The notes under the pieces are model-generated. The model was not told where the DNA came from and searched no databases. It saw only the letters and a list, made by a program, of their open reading frames with translations. A program made the position numbers and the translations under genes. Shown here one piece after another: positions 40,210 to 52,266 of a stretch of 64,000 nt of DNA (position 1 is the first letter of the stretch; every line of letters starts with the position of its first letter). This stretch comes from Loxodes magnus (Eukaryota > Ciliophora > Karyorelictea > Loxodida > Loxodidae): positions 310,001-374,000 of the forward strand of contig CAMPDV010000018.1 in NCBI GenBank assembly GCA_946699065.1, written 5' to 3'.

Positions 40210-40343
40210 AGGTTAAGAAAAGCACAGGAAAGAATTAGGAAGCTTAAAAGAAATAGCTAATAAAAGAATTGGAAACTATACAAACATTTAGTCGCACCTC
40301 TGAACTATAAAATTAACTTTTATTTTATTAAAAAATTTTAAGA

Positions 40344-42048
40344 ATGTCATCAGAACGTAGCAACTAAAGCTAAGCTTTCGTTACATAAAAATCTCCAAAG
40401 TAAATTGTAAATAATGCCAGCCCAAGAGTAAGGCTTGGTAAATTGTATCATTCAATCACTCAAAGTGCAAATAAAGCTAAGGGAGTTTCTGCTTCATCAG
40501 CTATAGAGAATAATGGAGCAAATTATTTAGATGAGGAATATAAGGATATTGAAACTTAGTTAGGTTTCATAAGAAAAAGGCACGATTAAACGAAAGAAGC
40601 CATTATTAAGAAGGAAAAGGAACTTGACAAGTTGAAAAATGAAATTCAGAAACTTGATTTTACAGAAAGCACAATTTTGCAAAGCTAAGAAAATATAAAC
40701 TAGAAAGCATGACAACTTGAAGACCAAATTGAGAAGTTAAAAATACACTATGAATAATGCTTATATACCAAATAAATTTATATGCATATGCTAGATAGAA
40801 TAAAGTAAGAACGGTCTTTAGCAGAAAACAAAGCAAAGCTAATAATGAAAGACTTCTAGAGTAAGTAAATAGAACTATTCAAAGAAAAAGAGAAGTCTAG
40901 AAAAATGAAGGAGAATAAGTAAATGTCATAAAGCTTGCTTAAAACTTTTCAGCAATAGCTAGATGATTAGAAAGTGAATAAGTTAGAAGCCATAGAAATT
41001 CTAGAGCAAAATTTGAAAAAGCGTGAGGGTAACAAAGAGAAAAGACAATAAAGATTATCAAATTAAAACGAAATTATTTAAAAGGCGCTTACAGAAGATA
41101 AAGATTCCGCTGAAGGTAAAATGAGAAGGTCTTTACTGGTTAATAGATTTTGATATTTTTGATAATGTCATAAATACATCAAAGAGTTCAATGCAGGAAA
41201 GTATCTAGAGGAAAGCTTTAGTGAAATAAAGAGTAAGACTGGTATAATGAATCCTCAAGAAATAATTGAAAAGTTTAGTAATAGAAAATTGAATCAAATG
41301 TAGATTGAAGAGAATATCGCAAGTTCTGAAAAAAGATTGGAATAACTTAAGAACGAAAACGAAGAACTGAAAAAATAATTTTATGAATTGTAACTATTAG
41401 AAAATGAAACTCAGGATAAGCAACTAGAAATAGCTTAAATATAAGAGGATGTAAAAGTAAAGCAGCATGAATTCATGCAACTAAAGGAAAAATTCTCCCA
41501 AATTCGTACAGTTTACAATTAAGTTGCAGTATGAGGATCTAAAAATCTTTCTAAGCTAATTGAAGAGTTTGGAATACGCGAAAACATAATAGTACCTACA
41601 GCCGAAACTTTAGATATGAATGCAGATTTATTAATATAAGTTTTTGGAAGTATTGCCAATGTTGTAGACAATAAAATAGGTGATCTTTAGAATTACTAAA
41701 GTAAAATAAAAAAAACTTTATTTCACTCTACTTACGTAAGGCATTATACAGAGATAAGAATTTCAAATCGATTAAAAGAATGTAAGAGTAGAGCCAAATG
41801 ACAAAGAAGCTATTCTTAATAAAGAAAAACTTCTTTCAGGTTTCAGCCCATTTAATAGCAAGCATTACAAGAATGATATTAGAAATATCAAAAAGAAGAG
41901 AACTATTATGAAAAAGGAATCTAATTAATTCGTAACTCTTTTTACTGTTTAGGCAGAAGAAGTTATTGCTAAATTAAAAAAAGAGTAGGAGAAGAAAGGA
42001 AATTCAATATTGGACTAAGTAATTCTTTATATTAGATTGAGGAAATGA
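40344..42048 (+). CDS. Outer dynein arm docking coiled-coil protein (CCDC151/63/114 family), copy 2
   Basis: 562 residues in exons 40344-41735 and 41752-42048 around a 16-nt intron (GTAAGGCATTATACAG), 563 codons. It has the same layout as the upstream gene. A polar head is followed by long coiled coil, with a block F-S-E-I-K-S-K-T-G-I-M-N-P-Q-E-I-I-E-K-F followed by a heptad-rich segment, aligning by eye with the T-G and F-L-S-R block of copy 1. A V-N-R-F-W-Y-F-W stretch, with both Trp encoded by TGA, matches V-N-R-F-Y-S-F-W in copy 1. The two are therefore diverged tandem paralogues. Downstream of the block the C-terminal part (V-V-D-N-K-I-G-D-L-Q) differs from copy 1. The expected role is axonemal dynein docking. 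Confidence 0.75.
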
Positions 42049-43456
42049 AAATTCAAGAAAATTTGAAGAAAAAATCAGCATCCACTTTAGATATTTGATT
42101 GTGCTTTATTTTTAATGCTTAGTTAAAAGCATATTCTTATATTTCTTAATTATATAGTATAAGAAATTATTTAAAAAATTATCATGCTACATTGATATCT
42201 TTAAATTGGCTTAATAAACTTCCAACTATATATTAAAATAGAAGTTAAGAGATTCAATTTATTTTTCCAAGTTCTAATATGCTTAATAAGTGTAACGAAG
42301 GCAGTTTTGATTATAATAATAACCTTTTATTATTAAGAGCAAATATTAATGAAATACGTGTTATTAGTATCTTTAGCTTAATCATTTAAATATCTTTAAA
42401 TGCTAAGTTGATAAGATAAATTAGAGCTTTTAATGCTATAGGATTTTATAAGAGGTAAATTAATCCCTTTAATATATTAAGCAAATTATTTTTCAGTACA
42501 ATACTACAATCAAATCTAAAGGAGATATTTTAGATTATAACTAATTTTTAAATAAACTATCAAATCATAAAGCTTAAGGTTTTTACTTAAATTTCTCTAT
42601 AGCACACAGATATCCTAATATTTTGAAATTAGAGTAGTAAAATCTAAGTCAGTAAACCTAAGATTTGTTCTATCTTATTTCATAAAATAAATAAAATTAT
42701 TCGATTAACTTCCCTAGTAAAATTCATTATATCTAAGCATAATAAAAGCAATCACATAGCTAAAGTTTAAAATGCTATTCTAATATATGTTAGATTAACT
42801 ATAGTGCTGATATGAAATAAATAGACTAATAATTTAACTATAACTATGCTAAATTTTTGTCTATATTAGATAAATTAAGCATTTGTAGTCTATAGATAAA
42901 GTAATATTTCAAGTGTCTTTATTTAATATTAAACTGCTTTAGTTTTGTATTAATCTTATAAAAAAGCAACTATAAAAGAAAAATGCTATACACCAAAATG
43001 AAATAATGAGCTTATAAGGAATGAAAATGTAATATTTGAAATAGAAGGAGAAGAAAATCATAGAATTAAAAGAGGAGTTTGGATAGATAGCAGGTTATAT
43101 GAATTGATAGAAGTAACATGTAAACAAAATGTGCCATTGATCAAAATGCTAGTTGATAGATGCTTTACTAATAAATGGTATATAATTATATATATTTAGT
43201 CTCTTAGCTATGCTAGGTAGCTTATTCTCTTTCTTTCTAGTACTCTTCCTTGTAAATATCTATTATCACTTGCTTGATATACTTATAAGAGGTTTTAAAT
43301 TTGGCTACCAAATGCATAATATTTTGTTTCTCAAGAATATAAAGAGTAAGAAGTAAGCTAACTAAATATATGAGGAATATTAAATTAGTGGATAAAATAG
43401 GTGTAAAGCATAATAATCAATAAAGTATAAAATTAAAGCAACTTATTAGTATAAAA
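42049..43456. other. AT-rich spacer with one coding-like patch
   Basis: 1.4 kb spacer. Apart from the coding-like patch at 42966-43178 nothing is recognised. Confidence 0.45.
42966..43178 (+). pseudogene. Short coding-like patch, no start; possible gene remnant or exon
   Basis: About 70 codons read as a well-balanced polar protein (…E-N-V-I-F-E-I-E-G-E-E-N-H-R-I-K-R-G-V-W-I-D-S-R-L-Y-E…), with purine-first codons unlike the surrounding spacer. There is no ATG in frame. The pattern fades after 43178, although no TGA occurs until 43275. It could be an isolated exon, the remnant of a cellular gene, or chance. No family is recognised. Confidence 0.3.
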
Positions 43457-45820
43457 ATGTATGCAACTCCTACAACTAAAAAGCTGAAGACTAAGTAGCA
43501 AATAGAAGAATCAATAATCCATTTAATGAGAAGCAAATCCTAGATTTAGCCAGTGTCTCATTTAAAGAAGGCTGAAACTAAACCATCTTGAAATTATAAC
43601 AAAAAGATTTCTAAACAAAAAACTAAATAATTGTTTTAGCAGGCTTGATAGCTTTAAAATTAGAAAGGAGGCTAATTTGATTATTTAAGATCTGATTTAT
43701 TTTTTTTAAAAGTCTTTGAGAAATTTTCTAAGCATGTTTAAGCAAAAATTAATACTCCTATAACTTTAGCGTAGGGATTGGGATTTACTGGACTTAAAGT
43801 TATCTATACAGAGGATGGAGTTATAAAAATTAAGTAGTTAGTAAGCAAAAAGGAAGTTGATGGCTTTTTAGTATAACTTTAGACAATTTTTGAAGCTAAA
43901 AAGTTAAAGCATTAATATTAACCTTTGGCAATCCTAAGAACTCCTGGAGGAACTTATCAAAGAGTCGCAATGTCACTCCAAGATGCCCAAATTCAGTGAG
44001 GTGAATAAAAGCCACTTCCTTAAGATGCTGTAATTTAAGAGTTTATATAGCATAAAGGTACAAGAGCTTAGAAATTGAGATTAGTATGAAAGGATGATAA
44101 ATATAAATGCTATATAGTAACTTGTACTGAAAGAAGCGATTGAAAAGTAGAAAACGATCCAAAAGACAATATCTATTACTATATAAAAGATAAGAAATCC
44201 TTTGAAAAGTATAAATAGCATGGAGTCCCTCTTGTCAATTATAGTAATATTGCACATTAAAAAAGGAGAATAGAAGCTGAATTTCTTCGTAAAAAAATGC
44301 TTCAAGCAAAAAAAGAAGATGAAAATGTCAAGATGAAGAAAAAAAGAGATGAAGAACTCATTAATAAATATAAGCATTGAAAAGCAGAGGAAGATACAGA
44401 AGATTTAATTGAGATAGAAAATAACAAAAGCAAAAGCTAGCAAAAGGTTTAGTAAAACTTTTTTACAATTACTACTACTTTAAATGAAGACTTCTACTAA
44501 AAATAGGCTATTAAAGAAAGAATGAATGCTGATGAATTTTATGAGGATGAAAGCTATATAAAGGCTATTACAGGTGAAAAACCCTAAGCTACTGACCCTA
44601 AAAAGCTAGAAAAGAAGAAATAGAAAGCTTAGAATAAATTGAAAGCTTAGTAATAGGAAAAGCAAAAATAACTTGAGCAGCAGAAGGAAATTTAAAATTA
44701 ACAAGATAAGCTTTAAGAAGCATAAATGACATTGAATAAGATAGAAACTCAGTTTTAGAACTAAAAGATTCAGGTTTCGAAATCAGATATTTATAATCCA
44801 AGTAACGCTGATAATTAAAACTAAATATTGAAACTCCTTCAAAATAAATTTTGTGCGAGTTTTAAGCATCCAGAAAGATGCTTGATATATGAAATGACTA
44901 GCAATGATTTATCTTAAGGAGGTTTCAATGAAGTATTCTAATAGTTTAGAGAGATTTAGTAGTTCATTAATAGATATATATTGAGCAATGAAGGAATCCA
45001 ACTAGATTAACTAGTACTAGATTTTTGCTAAGGCGAAAACTGCTAATGATATTTCTTAAAAGTGGTAAATTTCAACGTAAGAGATATTCCCTAAGTCAAA
45101 TATATACAGATAAGGTAAGAATCTGATTGCTATGGGATTTATTGTAAAAGTGGAAAAGATAAAGAAAACTGAGAAAAATCGGAAGGAACAGACCTTTAAA
45201 TTAACTCACATATTTTAGGTATTCGCGATGCAATTTCTGGAAAAGAAAAGTAAATCTAGGTAGATATAGATTATACATAAGTCCTTACTCAAAAGAGCTA
45301 GAAATTAGAACTTTATATACCTAAGTGAATGCTTCTTGAAACAAATCAGCAAAATGAAAAAGCTGATAAAATTAAGAAGTAGGAAAATGAATAAGTCTTG
45401 GTTTGCTAAATATGCTACTTCAACTATAAGCTTAATTTTATGTAATAAAACTAATCTTCATTAATCAAAGCAATTGAAGTTCAGAATGAAAGGAAAAGAA
45501 ACTAAATTTAGAAATCTTTATAGCAAATCTAGTAATTTGACTTCAAAAAAGAAGAAAATGAATAAAAGCAAATGGAGTAACTACTTGAAACTAAAACACT
45601 GTAAAGACCTCAAACTGCCTTTTAAATAAAAAAAACTAAAAGGAGGTAGAATTTATCTTAGTTATAATCTCCTGTGTAAGAAAAATCGTTAATAAGAGTA
45701 AAAACATACCATACACCAACTAAAACTCCAGTTAATGTAATAAGAAAGAACAGATTCAAAAATAAAATAAAGGAAATAACCAAAATTACAGATTATATCC
45801 TTAACAATACGATTATTTGA
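43457..45820 (+). CDS. Large Gln/Lys-rich protein, uncharacterised
   Basis: Single exon of 787 residues from ATG to TGA. The first ~60 residues are basic. A globular region spans about 70-290, with a G-x-x-Y-x-R-V-A-M-S-L-Q-D and W-G-E-Q-K-P-L-P block and Lys/Trp-rich strands. A very long Gln/Lys/Glu coiled coil lies at about 290-450, with many TAA/TAG read as Gln. A second globular region of ~200 residues (C-Q-G-E-N-C-Q-W-Y-F-L-K-V-V and C-Y-G-I-Y-C-K-S-G-K) follows, then a basic, Pro/Thr-containing tail. No family is recognised. Seven or more TGA read as Trp. The coherent frame over 2.3 kb makes a real gene very likely. Confidence 0.72.
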
Positions 45821-46611
45821 TTTATCTTATTTAAAATCTTATTCACCTTAATTATATCAATACCATAACTAATCTTCTCTTTTACTTTACAATCCATATT
45901 TCTTAAGATATTTTATAAGCTCGAGCTTAAAGTAAAATTGTTTGATTAATCATAAAGTACATATGATATCCAAATAACTTAGACAGTTTATTAGATATAT
46001 TTTTTAACATACTAGAAAATTGTTATGTAAACATCTTAATTCTAACTTAATTGGAAAAATGTAACCTCTCAAAATAATAAAGGATACAATGATTATACTC
46101 TCCTAGCTAAAGTACATTTAATACTAATAATTAGCTCCTAACTACTAGTTATTCTTCTATCTATAACATACTTATTCCTCTTTACTCTTTTCTACCCCAA
46201 TATTCACTTTCAATTATAATACATCAAAATAAATTAAAGTAGTAAGTATCTTTATTGCTAGTAAGTAATTCTGCTCTTCTTTTGTTTCTACTAATTAATT
46301 ATTTTTAGTTACTTTATTAAAAAATTTAACTTAAAGCATAACTATTCAAAGTTAAGGTTAAGAGTCTAAAGAAAGAGAATAAATAAGGGTAATTAGAGAG
46401 GTACTTGATGATTGAATAGAGCTTGTTGAAATTTCACTTCTTTATTGGAGTTAAAGAGTAAAGTTAATTTATAAGCTATCAGCTGCTTTTTTTGTGTACT
46501 GCGGAGAATTTTCTGCAGATTAAATAATTTAGAAGTAAAATCTAGATTAGAAAGTATCAATTATTTATATTTGTATCCTATTATTCCATTTTTATTTGCT
46601 TTCTCATAAAA
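45821..46611. other. AT-rich spacer
   Basis: 0.8 kb between two plus-strand genes. No feature recognised. Confidence 0.5.
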
Positions 46612-47778
46612 ATGCTTGACTTTAGTGACTATACCACAGAACTTGATTCTTTTGATGTATGTAACTCTTTCTTCAATCCTTTGGACGATTATTAATAGGA
46701 TATTTATGAACCTTTACATGATATTGAAAATGAATTGTAAATGTAGACTAAAGAGGATGATCCTGTGTTCTCTTAAACGCAATTATGCTCAAGATAAAAT
46801 CAGCTAAGTGATAAATAAAATCGAAGGGAAACTTTACAGAATAGACAAGACTAGTCAATTAGTTTTAAAACTTAATCAATCTAAAAAGAAATTAATGAGC
46901 TTGCTATTAGGGACTATTCTGATTTGCACTAATAAAACGGAAATCAAAATGAAGCTTAAACTGAATAAAAGGCTAGAAAAAGGAGGAAGATAAATGAATT
47001 TAAAGTAGCAGATAGCGATCAAGTGACTAAAATGAGGTAAGAACTTTAAAATATTATACATTCTAAAAAATATTCTGATGAATACAAGAAGAAATCCAGT
47101 GCTAAACTAAGAAATAGAATTTCAGCTCAATAAAGCAGAGATAGATAAAAAGCCTTATTGTAGCAGTTGGAAATGTAAAATGTTATGCTTTTAAAGGAAA
47201 ACGAACAGCTTAGAAATTAAGTGCATAAACTATAAAAAGAAAATTAAGATCTAAGAGCGAACATAGCCAGTCAGCAACAACCAGGAGCAAATTCTAAGGG
47301 ATTATTAAATTCGGTTTTATTAACTGTTTTAACAGTCATATGTTGTTTAGCTTTTATATCAACTACTGAAAATATCAATTTTACAAATTCAAGACATTTG
47401 ACCACACAATATCAGTAAGAGTAATTACAGAACTACTCAAGCTCAATTTCATCCAACACGAGTAATAAGTTTTTGTTTTAGGATTACAGTTAAATTTAAA
47501 ATAACTCAAACAAAAAATTTTTAAGGTAACTAGAAGCAGAGACTAGATAAGATAAGAAGCAGAATTAAATGACAATGTACTGTGAAAGTCCTTAGGTTTT
47601 TTATTAAAAAGACACATATTTCTAATTATAAGCCCTAAAGCTAATAATTCCTAACAAAGTATTTAGTTCTACTATGGAAGGAATTATTGAGATGGAACTT
47701 AAGATTTTGAATATAGATTACTATTTTGATCAAGATGAATCAAAGTACAAAAAATAGCACTTGCTTTCAAACTAATGA
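46612..47778 (+). CDS. Membrane-tethered bZIP transcription factor (ATF6/CREB3-like layout)
   Basis: 388 residues to the first suitable TGA. An acidic, Asp/Gln-rich N terminus (possible activation domain) precedes a bZIP. The basic region is K-L-R-N-R-I-S-A-Q-Q-S-R-D-R-Q-K (Asn at 168), matching the N-x7-R rule and the N-R-x-S-A-x-x-S-R pattern. A leucine zipper follows, with Leu/Met/Val at heptad spacing to ~residue 215. A single hydrophobic segment at ~230-250 (S-V-L-L-T-V-L-T-V-I-C-C-L-A-F-I) comes next, then a polar Asn/Ser-rich C-terminal domain, which would be lumenal. This order is that of ER-anchored factors released by regulated proteolysis. The 3' end is uncertain: the frame stays protein-like past TGA 47776 (then Trp) until TGA 48178. 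Confidence 0.82.
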
Positions 47779-48243
47779 ACATTAATTCAGCTTAAGAATT
47801 CTTCTTTTACAAAATTGGATTCTACTACTCTTTTAATTATGCATCAACTATCTTCATTAATATTTACTACATATACTAAAGAACTCCTCAAATATATCAA
47901 AACTTTATATTCATAAGTTTTTTAGAGATATCTAAAAGGGAAAATTTATTGCAGTTATTAGATTTAAATTTGCAGAAGCAAGAAGAAATTTTCTTCTATT
48001 GATTTATAAAAAATCTTTAGCAGAGAGATTTGAATATAGAAATCAAAGAAAGTGGAAATGATCTAAATTAGATTATTTAGTTCGCTTAAACGTAAAGATA
48101 AAGAAAGAAAAAGGAGCTTCAGGGAATTATTTTCATTTGAGAAAATAAAATATTTGCTATAGATTGATTTAATAGATTGATAATACTCTTACATTTATTT
48201 AAAGAAGTGCAGAAAATTATAGTTAAAGATTATTTTATAATCA
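47779..48243. other. 3' region of bZIP gene, coding status unresolved
   Basis: All three plus-strand frames look partly protein-like here. Continuing the bZIP frame gives 134 more codons to TGA 48178-48180, ending 63 bp from the convergent kinase gene. An ATG (47775) overlapping the presumed stop opens a second coherent frame. No recognised domain decides between these readings. Confidence 0.35.
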
Positions 48244-50778
48244 TCACATAAACCTATGGATCGTATTTTGAAGATTCTAGAACATTATGGGCTTTACTAA
48301 AACTTCTGAAAATCCTTCTTCTAAACTTTTAGATTTATGTCCAGATAGTAATATAATTGGCTTTGGCACTTCTAATCCAGTAAGTAACTCATAATTCCTC
48401 ACCTCATCAAGAAGTTCACGTCCGTTTCTATCTCCAATTTCATAATCTGTAATAATCAAAAAAATTTAAAGATAGAATTGTTTAATGTATTGCAAAGCCT
48501 TATCTATATCATTGAAAACTTAATATGCAAAGTCTAGTTATGAAATTTAATTGGCAACTATGTTGCTCTGAAATTTATCATCATCAACTATTATAACCTT
48601 CATGTTCTCTTTTAGTTTATCAACCATTTATTAGAACTTCTACTAAAAAATAACCTTCTCTATGAATTCTAAATTACAATATCCTTAGCTTAATAAAATG
48701 TCTTTCTCTTACTTACTTTAAATTAACACCGAAATTTAGGATGACTTTGATTGAACTATCTACTATAGTAAGTTAACGTCATATGTGATTAATAGTAGTA
48801 TGGTTTCATAGTCAAATAAGATGAACTCAAATTTTTTGTTGCTGATAATTCTAGGAATATCATTTAAGTTTTCTACTCTTTAGACTTTTATGTTAATGTT
48901 ATTTAGGACTTCATTTATTTGCTCATATACTTAAGGACCTTTTATTGCTACAAGTGTTTTAAAAAGCTTTTTCCTGACTATTTCCTTTTTATTTAGTTCA
49001 ATGTCTTTTGAACTGTTGTAGAACACTTCTGCATTAACTCTTAGTGTAAATGTACTTCCTAATCCTATATAGCTTTACACATTAATGTCTCCTCCCATTC
49101 TTAAAGCAATTGATTTACTGATTCAAAGTCCTAGGCCAGTTCCTTGAAATTTTGTAGAGGTATCTGAATCCCCTCTGTTGAACTTTGAAAAAAGATTTTA
49201 CTAGGCTTAAGCTGAAATTCCTATTCCATTATCTCATACTTCAATCTGCAGCATTCCTTATTTTTCAAAGGAGTATTTATACATAATAAGCTGCTTTTAA
49301 AATTTCATAGAGGATTGCAGAACTTAAGACTTAACATCTAGCTTTTCTTTTTCAGTTTAGGTATAAGAATCTCTGAAATTTTTCCCTTTGATTTCGTAAT
49401 ATTCTTTTTTTAAAATAGTCTTATATTTAGCTCTCCTTCTGAGATTCAATGAACTTGGAATATCATCTTTTCCATCAAAATACTAAGCATTATTCTGAAA
49501 TCTTTCAGGAAACTCTTCTTGCTGTTAAGTTACAATTGAATTCTCGCTTAAGATTTCTTCACAAATCAGCTGCTCATATTGCATTAAATATAGCTCTTCA
49601 GCCTTTCCTTTTATAATTTCTTATTGGTTCACCTTTTCTTTGGGTATAGTATCTTAATCAGGCTCCCAATACACAAATATTCTTACATTACCTTTCTAAT
49701 TAGAATACTTAATAGCGTTGCTTACTAAGTTTGTTACTATTTATAAAGCTCTTCCACTGTCTATTTTTAAGTATTTAGGTACTTCAGGGTCTATATAATA
49801 GCTTAGGTTAACGTTTCTTTTGTAAGCGCTATTAGCACTTGTCATGAACACTTTATATATAAGAAGTCTTATCTCTACTATTCCATATTGAAGCACAAGA
49901 GACCCATACTGGAGCTGATTAATATCCAATACATTATTAATAAGACAAAGCAAAGTTTCTCCTGAAGATTAAGCAGACTAAATAATCTTTTTCTTATAAT
50001 CGTCCCATTTCTCTATACTTATTGAGATTATTTCAAGGCATCCAAGTATATTATTTAGAGGATTTCTTAGTTCGTGACTCATTGCAGCAGTCACTAAATC
50101 CTGGTTCTAGAAATTATCCTTCTGTTATTAGATGATTTATTATAGATTTTTCTAATACCCCATGATAGATCTGTACATGATGCTAAAGAGGATCATTAAA
50201 TAAACAGGAGCTACTGTATACATAAAGTAAAGCTATGTCTATTTCATATTCCCTACTATATTCTATCCTCACACTACTCCTTTTTCTTCATATTCTTGTA
50301 GCTTTATTAAATTATACTGCTTTAAAGCCTAAACAAATATAAAAACACAAGCTGTTAGTTTTAAGTTCTAGGTCGCAAAGAGGAACATCAGGCAGTTAAT
50401 TATGATATAAGTAAACTTGCTCTCAAACAGCATTAGATTCTGCTTTATTTAGAGTTAAATAAGACAAATATCTGTTATAACAAGAACCATACAGCCAACT
50501 ACACTATGCTTTGATAATTTAACTGAACTTATGCTAGCTACCTTTGATAGAACAGATAGACCTATAACTTAATAATAGTTCATTTGCCCAAGAAACTAGA
50601 ATTCCAGAAAGGCTTGGAATATATTAAACAATAAGGAAATCAAAGTATATTAAACCAAGAGAATTACCTTTCATTCACTTTGCTTTTTCAGAATTAAATC
50701 AGTCTCATTATCAGTTTCAAGGAAGTGTATTATTGCACTTTTTAAAGATGATAACCAAGTTTGAAAATATAGTTCCAT
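48244..50778 (-). CDS. Hybrid histidine kinase with C-terminal receiver
   Basis: Two-component sensor of 844 residues, single exon. About six hydrophobic segments lie within residues 45-205, with no recognisable extracellular sensor domain. A short coiled linker leads to the HisKA H-box A-A-M-S-H-E-L-R-N-P-L-N (phospho-acceptor His 235). Next is the ATPase domain, with N-box I-V-T-N-L-V-S-N-A-I-K-Y-S, G1 V-W-D-N-G-I-G-I-S, an F-box-like F-S-K-F-N-R-G-D and G2 G-T-G-L-G-L-W-I-S-K-S. The C-terminal receiver has the acidic D-D-D pair, phospho-acceptor Asp 778 (I-I-T-D-Y-E-I-G-D) and conserved Lys 829 (V-L-V-K-P), and TGA follows 15 residues later. The Trp residues in G1 and G2 are both TGA. Phosphotransfer from His 235 to Asp 778 is expected. 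The output partner is unknown. Confidence 0.93.
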
Positions 50779-52266
50779 TTTTATTTAAATAGTCAAGAAA
50801 TTTGAAATCTCCTTAAAGTTTTTCTATTTCTCTCTAAAAAATGAAAGCTATTGCTATTTTACTTATACCTAGAATTAAATCCACTAAGACTATGCAAAAG
50901 AAAATACCTCAAAATACATTTTTACCTCTACAAATTTGTTATATCTTAATACTTTATTATAAACCAAGTTCACTGCAGCAAAATAATTGAATATACGTTA
51001 GATAAGTAAAGAAACTTGATGTCATTTATGAGTATAAATTTAAATTATCTGCAATACTATGGTTTAAATAATCTCTAGATATTCCTAGTTTAAACTAATT
51101 AATTATGAAAAGGTAACTTTTATTACTCAGCATTATTGAGATTATTATTGTTTAGCTACTGCTATAAATAATTCCTATTAACATAGTTAATTATCTATTA
51201 CAATGCTTAGAACTTATTCAGATAGAATATATGCTAGTCACAGGAGGTCTTTAAGTCAAGTCACTTAAAGATAACTATAAAATAAGGAAAATTTAGCTTG
51301 AAGCATACTAAGGCAAAATTGTTCTTATTCTGCTGCTTTTGAATTTGTAGGATAGAGAAGGAAATGAGATATATAGGCAAGTTAATTTGGTATGTGAAAT
51401 AATAACAAGTTAATTATATGCAAAGCTTTCCAAATTATATTATATCAAAGTAATCTATTATTAGCTTATTAAAACTCTTATTTTTCAACCTTCAATTTGT
51501 ATTTTATTAATCTTTGGCATTGAAACACTAAATCAAATTTATCATTTTATAAGATTTTTATTACAATTAGCGAAATTTAAACTACTAGAAAGCAAATAGT
51601 TCAAAAAAGAATAAAATTGTAGAGCATACACGCTTTGTAGCTATTTATGGAGTAAAAGGCTCTAATATTAAACTCTTATAGTAATTTAAAAACTTTAGCG
51701 TTGTCAAAGTGTTTAAATAGCATTAAATACAAAAGCTTAATTTATCATATAGTTAAATATAATAATACTTCCTCTCTGTTCTATTAATACAGAATAAAGA
51801 AGATTAAACTATATGAATGTAACTGAAGGTTTAAAGCTAACTCTTTATTAATTATATAGCAATTTCTTTATGTCTCTTTAAATAACTTAGCAACCTATAC
51901 TCAGATAATCTTATAATCTTACTTTACTAAATATGTTTATAGGGATAAAAGAAAACCTTTAAAATAGATCAGTAATGGATGATAGTGAAATTTTGATTTT
52001 AGCTTTTTTATATATTTTTAAAAGAAAAGGAGATGTTATGGGTTATATTCACATTACGTAAAAAGCTAGTAATGCATATTTAATAAGCACTGGTATTTAT
52101 TAGGCTAATATCAATAAAAAACTAAGGAGTATTGTAGTGGCTATAGATTATTTTAGAGTAAGATTAAGTTAGTGATAATAGAAGATTTGTGAGTAAAGAT
52201 GAAGAATATGTTTAAAACTAAATCCTTAAAATAGTTTTTATCATTACTATAGAAACTAAATACTAC
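50779..52266. other. AT-rich spacer
   Basis: 1.5 kb between the kinase start and the Pumilio gene end. Nothing recognised. Confidence 0.5.

Noticed and set aside
43984-44900. Minus-strand frames opposite the 43.5-45.8 kb gene
   Set aside because: They are low-complexity Phe/Ile/Ser-rich complements of the Lys/Glu/Gln-rich plus-strand protein.
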